NCBI GenBank assembly: GCA_030639165.1
Contig: DAOWDF010000058.1
Span: 1-7,398 of the forward strand
Direction of reading: 5' to 3'
Source of the DNA: Alphaproteobacteria bacterium
Lineage (GTDB): Bacteria > Pseudomonadota > Alphaproteobacteria > Micavibrionales > Micavibrionaceae
DNA length: 7,398 bases
Every line of letters starts with the position of its first letter. Position 1 is the first letter of the stretch. Below the pieces are notes generated by a model. It was given only the letters and a program-made list of their open reading frames with translations, was not told the origin of the DNA and did not search any database. The position numbers were made by a program, and so were the translations under genes. Shown one piece after another: positions 1 to 5,257 of this stretch.

Positions 1-261
1 ATACGCGGCATGGGCGAAGGGAATGCAATATTAGCGCGCAGTAAAACCCCGCTTGGCAAAGAGTTTTTCATGCGTGTGGCACAAAAATATATGGATGCAT
101 TTGCCGAAGATGACGGGCGCATTTTTGCATCGTTTGAAATAATTTTTATGCTTGGCTGGGCGCCGCACAGCTCCCAGCAAAAGCCTCTGAAGCGCGGAAG
201 TGCTAAACATAGTCTTGCTGAGTTTTTAGATAGTAAAAAAGAAAGTCTACAAGATGATTAA
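1..261 (+). CDS. C-terminal part of an NDUFAF5-like SAM-dependent methyltransferase (5' end outside window)
   Basis: The reading frame is open from the first base (I-R-G-M-G-E-G-N...) to TAA at 259-261, giving 86 visible residues; the first ATG at base 10 is internal. The segment RGMGEGN, the conserved 'EDDGRIFASFEIIFMLGW' region and 'HSSQQKPLKRGSAKHSL' match what I recall of the C-terminus of NDUFAF5/BioC-like methyltransferases (human NDUFAF5 has GMGESN, a tyrosine-rich 'IGW' strand and a 'HESQARPAERGSA' stretch). The SAM-binding domain would lie upstream and is not visible. In mitochondria NDUFAF5 modifies a complex I subunit during assembly; a bacterial role in respiratory-complex assembly is inference. 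The last 8 bases overlap the start of gloB (ATGATTAA), which suggests translational coupling. Confidence 0.75.
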   Translation: MRGMGEGNAILARSKTPLGKEFFMRVAQKYMDAFAEDDGRIFASFEIIFMLGWAPHSSQQKPLKRGSAKHSLAEFLDSKKESLQDD

Positions 262-973
262 AATTGAAATACTTCCTATGTTTGAAGACAATTACAGCTT
301 TTTACTGCAATCTCCTTGCGGGGTTAATGCAATTATAGACCCAGGTGATCCTACCCCTACTATAAATTTTCTTAATAAGAATGGTTTAAAGCTGGATTTT
401 ATTATAAACACCCATCATCACTGGGATCATGTTGATGGAAACGCTGCTCTTAAAGCCAAATATGGAGCACAAATTGTCGCTCCTGAAAAAGAGGCTGTGC
501 AAATTGGGGATGTGGATATAAAACTAAAAGATGGTGATATTTTCATGCTTGGCGAAGAGGCAATGTTAGCAATAGAGACTGCTGGTCATACTATGGGCGC
601 GCTTTGCTATTATTTTGCAGATAGTTCAGCCCTATTCACGGGTGATACCGTTTTTTCTATGGGATGCGGGCGCTTATTTGAGGGCACGGCCGAGGATATG
701 TTTAAATCTTTTGCAAAAATAATGGCTCTGCCTGATGATACCATGATTTACTGCGCTCATGAATATACGCGCGGTAATGCTGGCTTTTGCCTATCACAAG
801 ATCGAGATAATGAAGATTTAAGGGCACGCATAGCGCAGGTTAAAGATTTGCGCGTGCAAAATAAACCGACAATCCCTGTATCGCTGGCCATAGAAAAGAA
901 GACAAATATATTCATGAAAGCAAAAAGCGCAGAAGAATTCTCCGCGCTTCGCATTAAAAAAGATACTTTTTAG
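254..973 (+). CDS. gloB: Hydroxyacylglutathione hydrolase (glyoxalase II)
   Basis: Metallo-beta-lactamase-fold thioesterase that hydrolyses S-lactoylglutathione to lactate and glutathione, the second step of cytosolic methylglyoxal detoxification. The 239 residues are slightly shorter than the usual ~250. The binuclear metal site is complete: T-H-H-H-W-D-H (H54, H56, D58, H59), H112 in AGHTMG, D131 in FTGDT and H169 in CAHEYT. The glyoxalase-II signature CGRLFEGT (residues 138-145) is also present. The C-terminal HAGH domain (about 170-239) keeps an EKKTN stretch resembling the glutathione-binding EKxTNPF, with NIF in place of NPF. The usual second His of GHTxGH is Ala116; it is not a metal ligand. 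There is no clear Shine-Dalgarno sequence, and the ATG lies inside the upstream gene's end, so coupled translation is likely. Codon use resembles that of its neighbours. Confidence 0.93.
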   Translation: MIKIEILPMFEDNYSFLLQSPCGVNAIIDPGDPTPTINFLNKNGLKLDFIINTHHHWDHVDGNAALKAKYGAQIVAPEKEAVQIGDVDIKLKDGDIFMLGEEAMLAIETAGHTMGALCYYFADSSALFTGDTVFSMGCGRLFEGTAEDMFKSFAKIMALPDDTMIYCAHEYTRGNAGFCLSQDRDNEDLRARIAQVKDLRVQNKPTIPVSLAIEKKTNIFMKAKSAEEFSALRIKKDTF

Positions 974-982
974 CAGGCAGCT

Positions 983-1327
983 CTAACTATCCTTACGAGG
1001 AGCTGGGCGACGACGACGCGGCGCAGACTTTTGAACAATCGGAGACTTTGCCCCTTGACCGCCATTATCACTATCATTCAAGATCGGTGTTTGTGGAGCT
1101 TTATTTGTTGATCTATGCGCAGGAATTGGTAATGGTTTTGAGGTTGAATGATCACGTTCACTAACGGCTAGCTCTATTTCCAAACGTGAAGAAACTTTGC
1201 GTAATTCATGGATAGCTGACTGCAATGCTTCCTTTACATTACTATCTTTTTTATCTTCAACCCAGTTGCCATAGGCTTCTAAGCAAGTTTTTGATGTTTC
1301 AGATAAGCGTGTTTGAATTTCGTCCAT
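983..1327 (-). CDS. Small protein of unknown function with basic Arg-rich C-terminal tail
   Basis: 114 residues; I do not recognise a named family. The N-terminal half (about 1-58) is predicted helical and charged, with the stretch HELRKVSSRLEIELAVSER looking like a conserved amphipathic helix. The remainder (about 60-114) is low complexity, rich in Pro, Ser, Asn and Gly, and ends in a strongly basic SAPRRRRPAPRK tail that could bind nucleic acid or an acidic partner. There is no signal peptide or membrane segment. The ATG at 1325-1327 is preceded by a good Shine-Dalgarno sequence (AGGAGC, complement of 1334-1339), which supports translation. The gene converges on gloB with only 9 bp between the stop codons. 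A real gene is likely; the function is unknown. Confidence 0.75.
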   Translation of the reverse strand: MDEIQTRLSETSKTCLEAYGNWVEDKKDSNVKEALQSAIHELRKVSSRLEIELAVSERDHSTSKPLPIPAHRSTNKAPQTPILNDSDNGGQGAKSPIVQKSAPRRRRPAPRKDS

Positions 1328-1392
1328 AAAAAAGCTCCTATTAGAATATATACTAGATCCGCACTCTAGCTTTTTGCTTAATAAAGCGCAAG

Positions 1393-1498
1393 TATAGTCT
1401 TTTTAATTTATTTTATTACATCGTTACTCGCCGCTTATGTAGATTTTACGACACTTCGCTTCTCGTGCCTTGTACTAAAATAAATTCATGTAACTATA
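1393..1498. repeat. 106-bp inverted-repeat element, copy 1 (MITE-like)
   Basis: The ends are imperfect 23-bp inverted repeats, 1393-1415 against 1476-1498 (about 18 of 23 matched), starting TATAGT and ending ACTATA and sharing AATTTATTTTA / TAAAATAAATT. The interior has a short stem TGTA(1438-1441)/TACG(1447-1450). It aligns with 5130-5234 at equal length, sharing TATAGTCTT, TCGTTA at the same offset (28), TGCCT and AAAATAAATT, at roughly 70% identity by eye. It contains no ORF. It begins 18 bp after the guaC stop in the direction of transcription. The TA at each end would fit a TA-target insertion, which is inference. Confidence 0.7.
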
Positions 1499-1515
1499 AT
1501 ATAAGGATGTTAAAT

Positions 1516-2559
1516 TTAAGACTTCCCGAATATTTCGTTAATCTGCTGACTAACACGGATAAATGTTGTGCGTTTGGATAGCTCTTTCAGACTTCTTGCG
1601 CCAACATAGGTGCAAGTAGAGCGAATACCACCCAAAATATCCTGCATAGTTGCAGAAACATCGCCCTTATACGGCACATCAACGGTCTTGCCTTCACTAG
1701 CGCGATATTCAGCTACCCCGCCCTTATGCTTGGTCATGGCAGTATCACTGCTCATACCGTAAAACCTTACAAATTTTTCACCGTCTTTTTCGACCACTTC
1801 TTGCTCTGATTGATCATGACCAGCCAGCATTCCGCCAAGCATGACGAAATCAGCCCCTGCCCCGAATGCTTTGGAAATATCCCCTGGAATTGTACAACCG
1901 CCATCGGCGCAGATAAGGCCGCCAAGCCCATGGGCTGCGTCTGCGCATTCAATTATTGCGGATAATTGCGGATAGCCAACGCCGGTCATTTTACGCGTAG
2001 TGCAAACACTGCCTGGGCCAATACCCACCTTAACCACATCAACGCCAGCAAGGATAAGCTCTTCAACCATTTCACCAGTAACAACGTTACCTGCCATAAT
2101 GGTAATATCTGGCACTTGCTCACGCACGGTTTTAACGAATTCCACGAAATGCTCGCTATAACCATTGGCTACATCAAGGCAGATTTTATCTATTTTATTT
2201 GGGCGCTGTTTAATGAATTCAAGCATTTTATCCTGATCATTTTTAACCATGCCTATACTATACCAGACAGAGGCAGGATCATTTTCATCAAAAAACTTAA
2301 CTAATTCCTCTAACGGATAGTGCTTATGCAGAGCAACGCTGGCTTTTATGTCATTATCAATAAAGGATTTGGCCATATCAAATGTGCCTACCCCATCCAT
2401 ATTAGCAGCAATAATAGGCACACCATTATATTTGCGCCCGCTCCATTTAAATTCATATTCGCGCGTAATATCAACATCTTTACGGCTGGCCATAGTTGAG
2501 CGTTTAGGCCTAATCAAAACATCTTTAAAATCTAGTTTAATACTTTCTTCTATACGCAT
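1516..2559 (-). CDS. guaC: GMP reductase
   Basis: NADPH-dependent reductive deamination of GMP to IMP and ammonia, a cytosolic purine salvage step. The 347 residues equal the length of Escherichia coli GuaC, and similarity runs end to end from MRIEESIKLDFKDVLIRPKR to the C-terminal KRTTFIRV. The IMPDH/GMPR-type TIM barrel keeps the catalytic loop GPGSVCTTR with Cys186 and Thr188, the phosphate-binding ADGGC (218-222) and LGGMLAGH (241-248), and YGMSS and GGVAEYRASEG downstream. There is no CBS domain insertion, which separates it from IMP dehydrogenase. One small deviation is AANMDGVG, where the E. coli sequence has AANMDTVG. The ATG is preceded by AAGGA (complement of 2566-2570) with 6-nt spacing. 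The DUF1192 gene lies 43 bp upstream on the same strand, so co-transcription is possible. Confidence 0.97.
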   Translation of the reverse strand: MRIEESIKLDFKDVLIRPKRSTMASRKDVDITREYEFKWSGRKYNGVPIIAANMDGVGTFDMAKSFIDNDIKASVALHKHYPLEELVKFFDENDPASVWYSIGMVKNDQDKMLEFIKQRPNKIDKICLDVANGYSEHFVEFVKTVREQVPDITIMAGNVVTGEMVEELILAGVDVVKVGIGPGSVCTTRKMTGVGYPQLSAIIECADAAHGLGGLICADGGCTIPGDISKAFGAGADFVMLGGMLAGHDQSEQEVVEKDGEKFVRFYGMSSDTAMTKHKGGVAEYRASEGKTVDVPYKGDVSATMQDILGGIRSTCTYVGARSLKELSKRTTFIRVSQQINEIFGKS

Positions 2560-2580
2560 AGTTTTTCCTTATATTACATT

Positions 2581-2626
2581 TATTTAAAGAACGCAGCAGC
2601 GGCTACTTAAAGAACGCAGCAGCGGC
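2581..2626. repeat. 23-bp direct tandem duplication across the DUF1192 stop codon
   Basis: 2581-2603 and 2604-2626 are identical except for one T/C difference at their third base. Read on the minus strand, the unit encodes the end of the DUF1192 protein (AAAAFFK) and its stop. The first copy met by the ribosome ends AAG-TAG, with the stop codon formed across the junction; the second copy ends AAATAA and is now untranslated spacer before guaC. Confidence 0.9.
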
Positions 2627-2785
2627 ATTTTGTGATGTTTTTTTCTTATCCATATCATCACTTGCCCTTGTAATTTCATATTGAAGATCTTTGATATATT
2701 CTTCTAAATCAGAAACGGATAAATTCTCAAGGTTACGCGGGAATATTGTTTCTGGCTTTACTTTCGGAATATCATCATCAAACAT
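2603..2785 (-). CDS. DUF1192 family small protein
   Basis: 60 residues, small and acidic, with the DUF1192 layout: N-terminal MFDDDIPK, the segment ENLSVSDLEEYIKDLQYEI, a predicted short coiled coil (about 23-50), and an alanine-rich end AAAAFFK. A GTG at 2812 would add nine residues (LIVRKYLV...). I chose the ATG at 2785 because family members, as I recall them, start at the acidic MFDDD motif. The Shine-Dalgarno sequence is weak (AAGAAAG). The family is common in Alphaproteobacteria, usually cytosolic, and has no established function. It is divergent from trcR and lies just upstream of guaC. The stop codon sits at the junction of a 23-bp tandem duplication. Confidence 0.85.
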   Translation of the reverse strand: MFDDDIPKVKPETIFPRNLENLSVSDLEEYIKDLQYEITRASDDMDKKKTSQNAAAAFFK

Positions 2786-3012
2786 TACAAGATACTTTCT
2801 TACGATTAACACTATGACAGTGAAAGGTTAAAATTATCCCTATATAAATGCAAATTATATATATACGACTATAAAAATAAAAAGCTGGTATTGAGTAAGA
2901 AAATCTCTTATATTCTTTAGCGTTCCCTAAATATTTTATTTAAACAACGCATTGAGCCTAGGGACGGGCTTTGATGCTGCTATGATATTTTTAACTTCAG
3001 GAGAAGAAAACA
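2786..3012. promoter_or_regulatory. Divergent intergenic region and trcR 5' leader
   Basis: About 230 bp of AT-rich DNA between the DUF1192 start and the trcR start must hold promoters for both. AT-rich hexamers such as TATATT (near 2910) and, on the minus strand, TATAAT are present, but none pairs with a convincing -35 at proper spacing. I see no GANTC methylation site and no TTAA-N7-TTAA CtrA box. The trcR-proximal part (2920-2970) has complementary pieces: GCGTT 2920-2924 with AACGC 2946-2950, TCCCTA 2924-2929 with TAGGGA 2959-2964, and AGCC 2955-2958 with GGCT 2967-2970. The trcR Shine-Dalgarno sequence AGGAG is at 2999-3003. Confidence 0.4.
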
Positions 3013-3714
3013 ATGGCCAAGGCCGCAGAACAAACCACAACACTAATTATGCCCAAAGCAACCTCTGTTTGGCTGATTGAAAATACAGCTCTAACATTCA
3101 AGCAAATTGCTAGCTTCACTAACATCACAGAGATTGAAATTGAAGCATTGGCTAATGAAGAAATTGGTAGAGGTCTTGTTGGACGTAACCCGATTGAGCA
3201 TGGTGAGATATCCAAAGAGGAGATCGAGCGTTGTGAATCTGATTCTAATGCCTTCCTTAAAATGTCAAAAAGTAATCTTCCAAATGTTAAATCACGCTCA
3301 AAAGGCCCTAGATATACCCCTGTTGCAAAGCGCGGCGATAAACCAGATGCAATTGCATTTATCATCAAGAATAATGCTGAAATTTCAGATGCTCAAATTT
3401 GCAAGCTTGTTGGAACAACTAAACCTACTATTGCGTCGATTCGTGACCGCTCTCACCCGAATACGCCTAATTTGCGCCCTCGTCATCCTGCAGAACTTGG
3501 TTTATGCACATATAAAGAGTTTGAGACTGCGTACAATAAGGGTCTTAAGGCTGCTGGTAAAGATCCAGAAGCTGTTAAGGCAGAGCTAGAAGCAAAGCAA
3601 CAAGCTGAGCTCGAAGCTTCTCAAGAGGAGGAAGATAGCTCCTCATCTACTGGCGGCTTTGATTTCTCTAACTTTATGCCTGATGCAGCATCTGTATTTG
3701 GTGATGATAAGTAG
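3013..3714 (+). CDS. trcR: TrcR-type cell cycle transcriptional regulator (DUF1013)
   Basis: 233 residues matching the alphaproteobacterial DUF1013 family, whose members are called TrcR. Family hallmarks are LIMPKATSVWLIENTALTF near the N-terminus, GLVGRNPIEHGEISKEEIERCE (about 56-77), SRSKGPRYTPVAKRGDKPDAIAF (about 95-117), then a helix-turn-helix-like ISDAQICKLVGTTKPTIASIRDR (about 124-146) and LGLCTYKEFE. The N-terminal LTFKQIASFTNITEIEIEAL is a second HTH-like unit. The tail (about 175-233) is a Lys/Glu/Ala/Gln helix, then a Glu/Ser-rich linker and an acidic phenylalanine-containing end, which may contact a partner such as RNA polymerase (inference). A strong Shine-Dalgarno sequence (AGGAG, 2999-3003) fixes the ATG. 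Cytosolic and DNA-associated. The leader has possible structure; the next gene follows after 72 bp. Confidence 0.9.
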   Translation: MAKAAEQTTTLIMPKATSVWLIENTALTFKQIASFTNITEIEIEALANEEIGRGLVGRNPIEHGEISKEEIERCESDSNAFLKMSKSNLPNVKSRSKGPRYTPVAKRGDKPDAIAFIIKNNAEISDAQICKLVGTTKPTIASIRDRSHPNTPNLRPRHPAELGLCTYKEFETAYNKGLKAAGKDPEAVKAELEAKQQAELEASQEEEDSSSSTGGFDFSNFMPDAASVFGDDK

Positions 3715-3746
3715 GTTTAACCAAGACTTAATCTAAGTAATATATA

Positions 3747-3788
3747 ATTGAGCGCATGACTTAACTCTGGTTAATGAAAGCGCTCAAT
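3747..3788 (+). promoter_or_regulatory. Stem-loop ending on the start codon of the BTLCP gene
   Basis: A perfect 9-bp outer stem, ATTGAGCGC (3747-3755) with GCGCTCAAT (3780-3788), encloses an inner 5-bp stem TTAAC (3761-3765) / GTTAA (3770-3774) with a 4-nt loop. The first two bases of the ATG at 3787 lie in the 3' arm, and no Shine-Dalgarno sequence is exposed. There is no T-run after it, so it is not a standard Rho-independent terminator for trcR. A role in 3'-end protection of trcR mRNA or in control of translation is inference. Confidence 0.6.
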
Positions 3789-4560
3789 GCCCAGTATTCG
3801 TGATATTTTTAATGATAAAAATAACCCTGTTATATTTGAAACAAATATAATGGATAATACACTAGAATTTTTAGGCCTCGATAGCGATTTAACTGAATCA
3901 AATTTGGTAACGGGAGAAACATCTCCTGCAATTGAAGACCTCCCACAATCATTCCAAGACATGATTAAATCCATTGAGGGCGCAGATCCAGTAGATAAGC
4001 TGAGCGTCATACATAGCTTCACCCTTGATTATATGGCGTATAAAACAGAGAATATAAGCAGTGATAAATACGCGGATATAGCTGGCATCATAGAAAAAAA
4101 TGGTGTTGGCGATTGTGATGATTACGCATCTTTGGAAATGGCACTACTAAGGTATGCTGGCTTTGACGAGGATAATATTGCATTTATTGGCAGTAATATT
4201 TCATATATTACTACTTTTAATGAATCCAAACTTGACCATGCCACGACCATGGTAAGTGTGGATGGCAATATATATCTTCTAGATATGAATTTACAAGAAC
4301 CAGTAACAATAGACCCTGAGACATTAATGGCAGTAGGGAAACCATCAGCTGATGAGATAGGCACATCAAATGTTGTTATTATACAGATTAATGATGTGTA
4401 TAATATACTATCCCCTAATAAGGGCTTATATTTTAAATCGCTCATGGATAAAATAGCAGAACTTAATGTTAACAATCCCGAGAATGAGATAACAGATACA
4501 ATTGATGAGCCAGATAGTAGTAATGGCGCAAAGCCTATAACCACGCCCATGCCGAGTTAA
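3787..4560 (+). CDS. Bacterial transglutaminase-like cysteine protease (BTLCP, peptidase C93 / LapG-like fold)
   Basis: 257 residues. The core (about 45-205) fits the BTLCP family: a helical lead DPVDKLSVIHSFTLDYMAYK, then GVGDCDDYASLEMALLRYAGF with nucleophile Cys110, His151 in LDHATTMV and Asp166 in YLLDMN. This completes a Cys-His-Asp triad with LapG-like spacing (41 and 15 residues). LapG, the best-known member, is a periplasmic Ca-dependent protease that releases a surface adhesin. This protein has no visible signal peptide or membrane segment, so its location and substrate are open. The C-terminus (about 225-257) is an acidic, Ser/Pro/Thr-rich tail. The frame closes just upstream (TGA at 3775), so the start is ATG 3787 or ATG 3850; neither has a good Shine-Dalgarno sequence, and each sits at the end of an inverted repeat. 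It follows trcR by 72 bp. Confidence 0.8.
   Translation: MPSIRDIFNDKNNPVIFETNIMDNTLEFLGLDSDLTESNLVTGETSPAIEDLPQSFQDMIKSIEGADPVDKLSVIHSFTLDYMAYKTENISSDKYADIAGIIEKNGVGDCDDYASLEMALLRYAGFDEDNIAFIGSNISYITTFNESKLDHATTMVSVDGNIYLLDMNLQEPVTIDPETLMAVGKPSADEIGTSNVVIIQINDVYNILSPNKGLYFKSLMDKIAELNVNNPENEITDTIDEPDSSNGAKPITTPMPS
3830..3850. repeat. Perfect 9-bp inverted repeat with 3-nt loop
   Basis: TTATATTTG (3830-3838), AAA, CAAATATAA (3842-3850). It lies inside the first 22 codons of the BTLCP frame, and its last base is the A of the in-frame ATG at 3850-3852. In RNA it would form an AU-rich hairpin. It could also be an operator-like palindrome; in AT-rich DNA chance is not excluded. Confidence 0.5.
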
Positions 4561-4577
4561 ATATCCACAAATTTTAA

Positions 4578-5129
4578 TTAAAAACCTGCGCCAGGTAGAT
4601 CGAGATATTTAAGCTCCTCTTCAGAACTTTTACGGCCTAAAATCTTATTTCTATGCGGAAAACGTCCAAATTTTTTGATTACATCTAAGTGCTTTAACGC
4701 ATAATCATGGCTTAGTGGATCGTCATCTTTCATGCTCTCAAATAGCTCAACACATCGTTTCTGCTCTGCTATATTTGCGCTATGCATAAAGGGGATATAA
4801 ATAAACCTGCGTTTAACGGGAGTTAATATCTGGTCAAAGCCTTTGTGGATTGCATCCTTTACTATTAGCAATGCTTTTCCATCAGTTTCAAAAGACTTTG
4901 CATTATCCCTAAACATATTACGAGGAAATTGATCCAGAACTATTGCTAAAGCGAGAACCCCGTCAGCATCCTTGCACCATGATGAGCAAAGACCCTTCTT
5001 GGCCATATCGTAAGTGACCATGAAACGCTCTGATATATCTGCATCAAAACTATCGTTTTTTTGAAACCATTGCGCAGGCTGGGTTTCATCAAACCAAAAA
5101 CTCAGCACCTCTTTTTTAGTATCACGCAT
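4578..5129 (-). CDS. DUF924 family protein
   Basis: 183 residues with the whole DUF924 pattern: VLSFWFDE near the N-terminus, WFQKNDSFD, LALAIVLDQFPRNMFRD (60-75), the PFMHSANIAEQ segment (113-123) where most relatives have MHSE, and the C-terminal FGRFPHRNKILGRKSSEEELKYL (154-176). The family is an all-helical, TPR-like cytosolic fold, widespread in Proteobacteria, with no established biochemical role. The ATG at 5127-5129 is followed directly by the coding consensus. Upstream, in the minus sense, GGGAAG with 6-nt spacing acts as a plausible Shine-Dalgarno; this sequence belongs to the end of a 105-bp inverted-repeat element. It is convergent with the BTLCP gene (17 bp between the genes) and 128 bp downstream of cytochrome c1, so it may or may not share the bc1 transcript. 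Confidence 0.92.
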   Translation of the reverse strand: MRDTKKEVLSFWFDETQPAQWFQKNDSFDADISERFMVTYDMAKKGLCSSWCKDADGVLALAIVLDQFPRNMFRDNAKSFETDGKALLIVKDAIHKGFDQILTPVKRRFIYIPFMHSANIAEQKRCVELFESMKDDDPLSHDYALKHLDVIKKFGRFPHRNKILGRKSSEEELKYLDLPGAGF

Positions 5130-5234
5130 TATAGTCTTCCCACTTTATCTCTGCACGTCGTTATTTCGTCGCTACCGTATAAAAATACGCCTCACTCCTT
5201 ATGCCTAGCGCAAAAATAAATTGAAAAGACTATA
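5130..5234. repeat. 105-bp inverted-repeat element, copy 2 (MITE-like)
   Basis: The ends are 23-bp imperfect inverted repeats, 5130-5152 against 5212-5234 (18 of 23 matched), with the outermost nine perfect: TATAGTCTT / AAGACTATA. Inside are nested stems CGCTA (5170-5174)/TAGCG (5206-5210) and CGTAT (5176-5180)/ATACG (5185-5189) with an AAAA loop. It is the same length, orientation and pattern as 1393-1498, about 70% identical by eye. It starts 23 bp after the cytochrome c1 stop in the direction of transcription and ends exactly at the DUF924 start codon. It carries no ORF. Confidence 0.75.
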
Positions 5235-5257
5235 TAAACTACACCAGCAATATAAAA

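Noticed and set aside
978..1005. CAGCTC/GAGCTG inverted repeat between gloB and the convergent small gene, as a terminator
   Set aside because: Only a 6-bp stem with a 16-nt loop, lying partly inside a coding end and with no T-run on either side.
1353..1375. CTAGA/TCTAG hairpin followed by CTTTTT on the + strand, as a terminator
   Set aside because: The stem is only 5 bp and no + strand gene ends nearby; it lies in the upstream region of the leftward small gene.
1966..2304. 112-codon open frame on the + strand
   Set aside because: Antisense to guaC, which is conserved along its full length.
2603..2812. Longer DUF1192 reading starting at GTG 2812
   Set aside because: The nine extra residues (LIVRKYLV) precede the family-typical MFDDD start and have no better Shine-Dalgarno sequence.
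2849..2880. TATATATATA-rich stretch as a mobile-element end (contains ACTATA)
   Set aside because: No matching second end and none of the internal conserved blocks of the 105-bp element.
3107..3589. 160-codon open frame on the + strand
   Set aside because: It lies fully inside trcR in another frame, has a biased Leu/Ile/Lys composition typical of a shifted frame, and has no ribosome binding site or family resemblance.
4122..4550. 142-codon open frame on the - strand
   Set aside because: Antisense shadow of the BTLCP gene, whose frame carries clear catalytic motifs; Ser/Ile-rich nonsense composition.
4572..4583. TTTTAATTAAAA palindrome between the BTLCP and DUF924 ends
   Set aside because: AT-only, no usable loop, partly inside the DUF924 stop region; expected by chance in AT-rich DNA.
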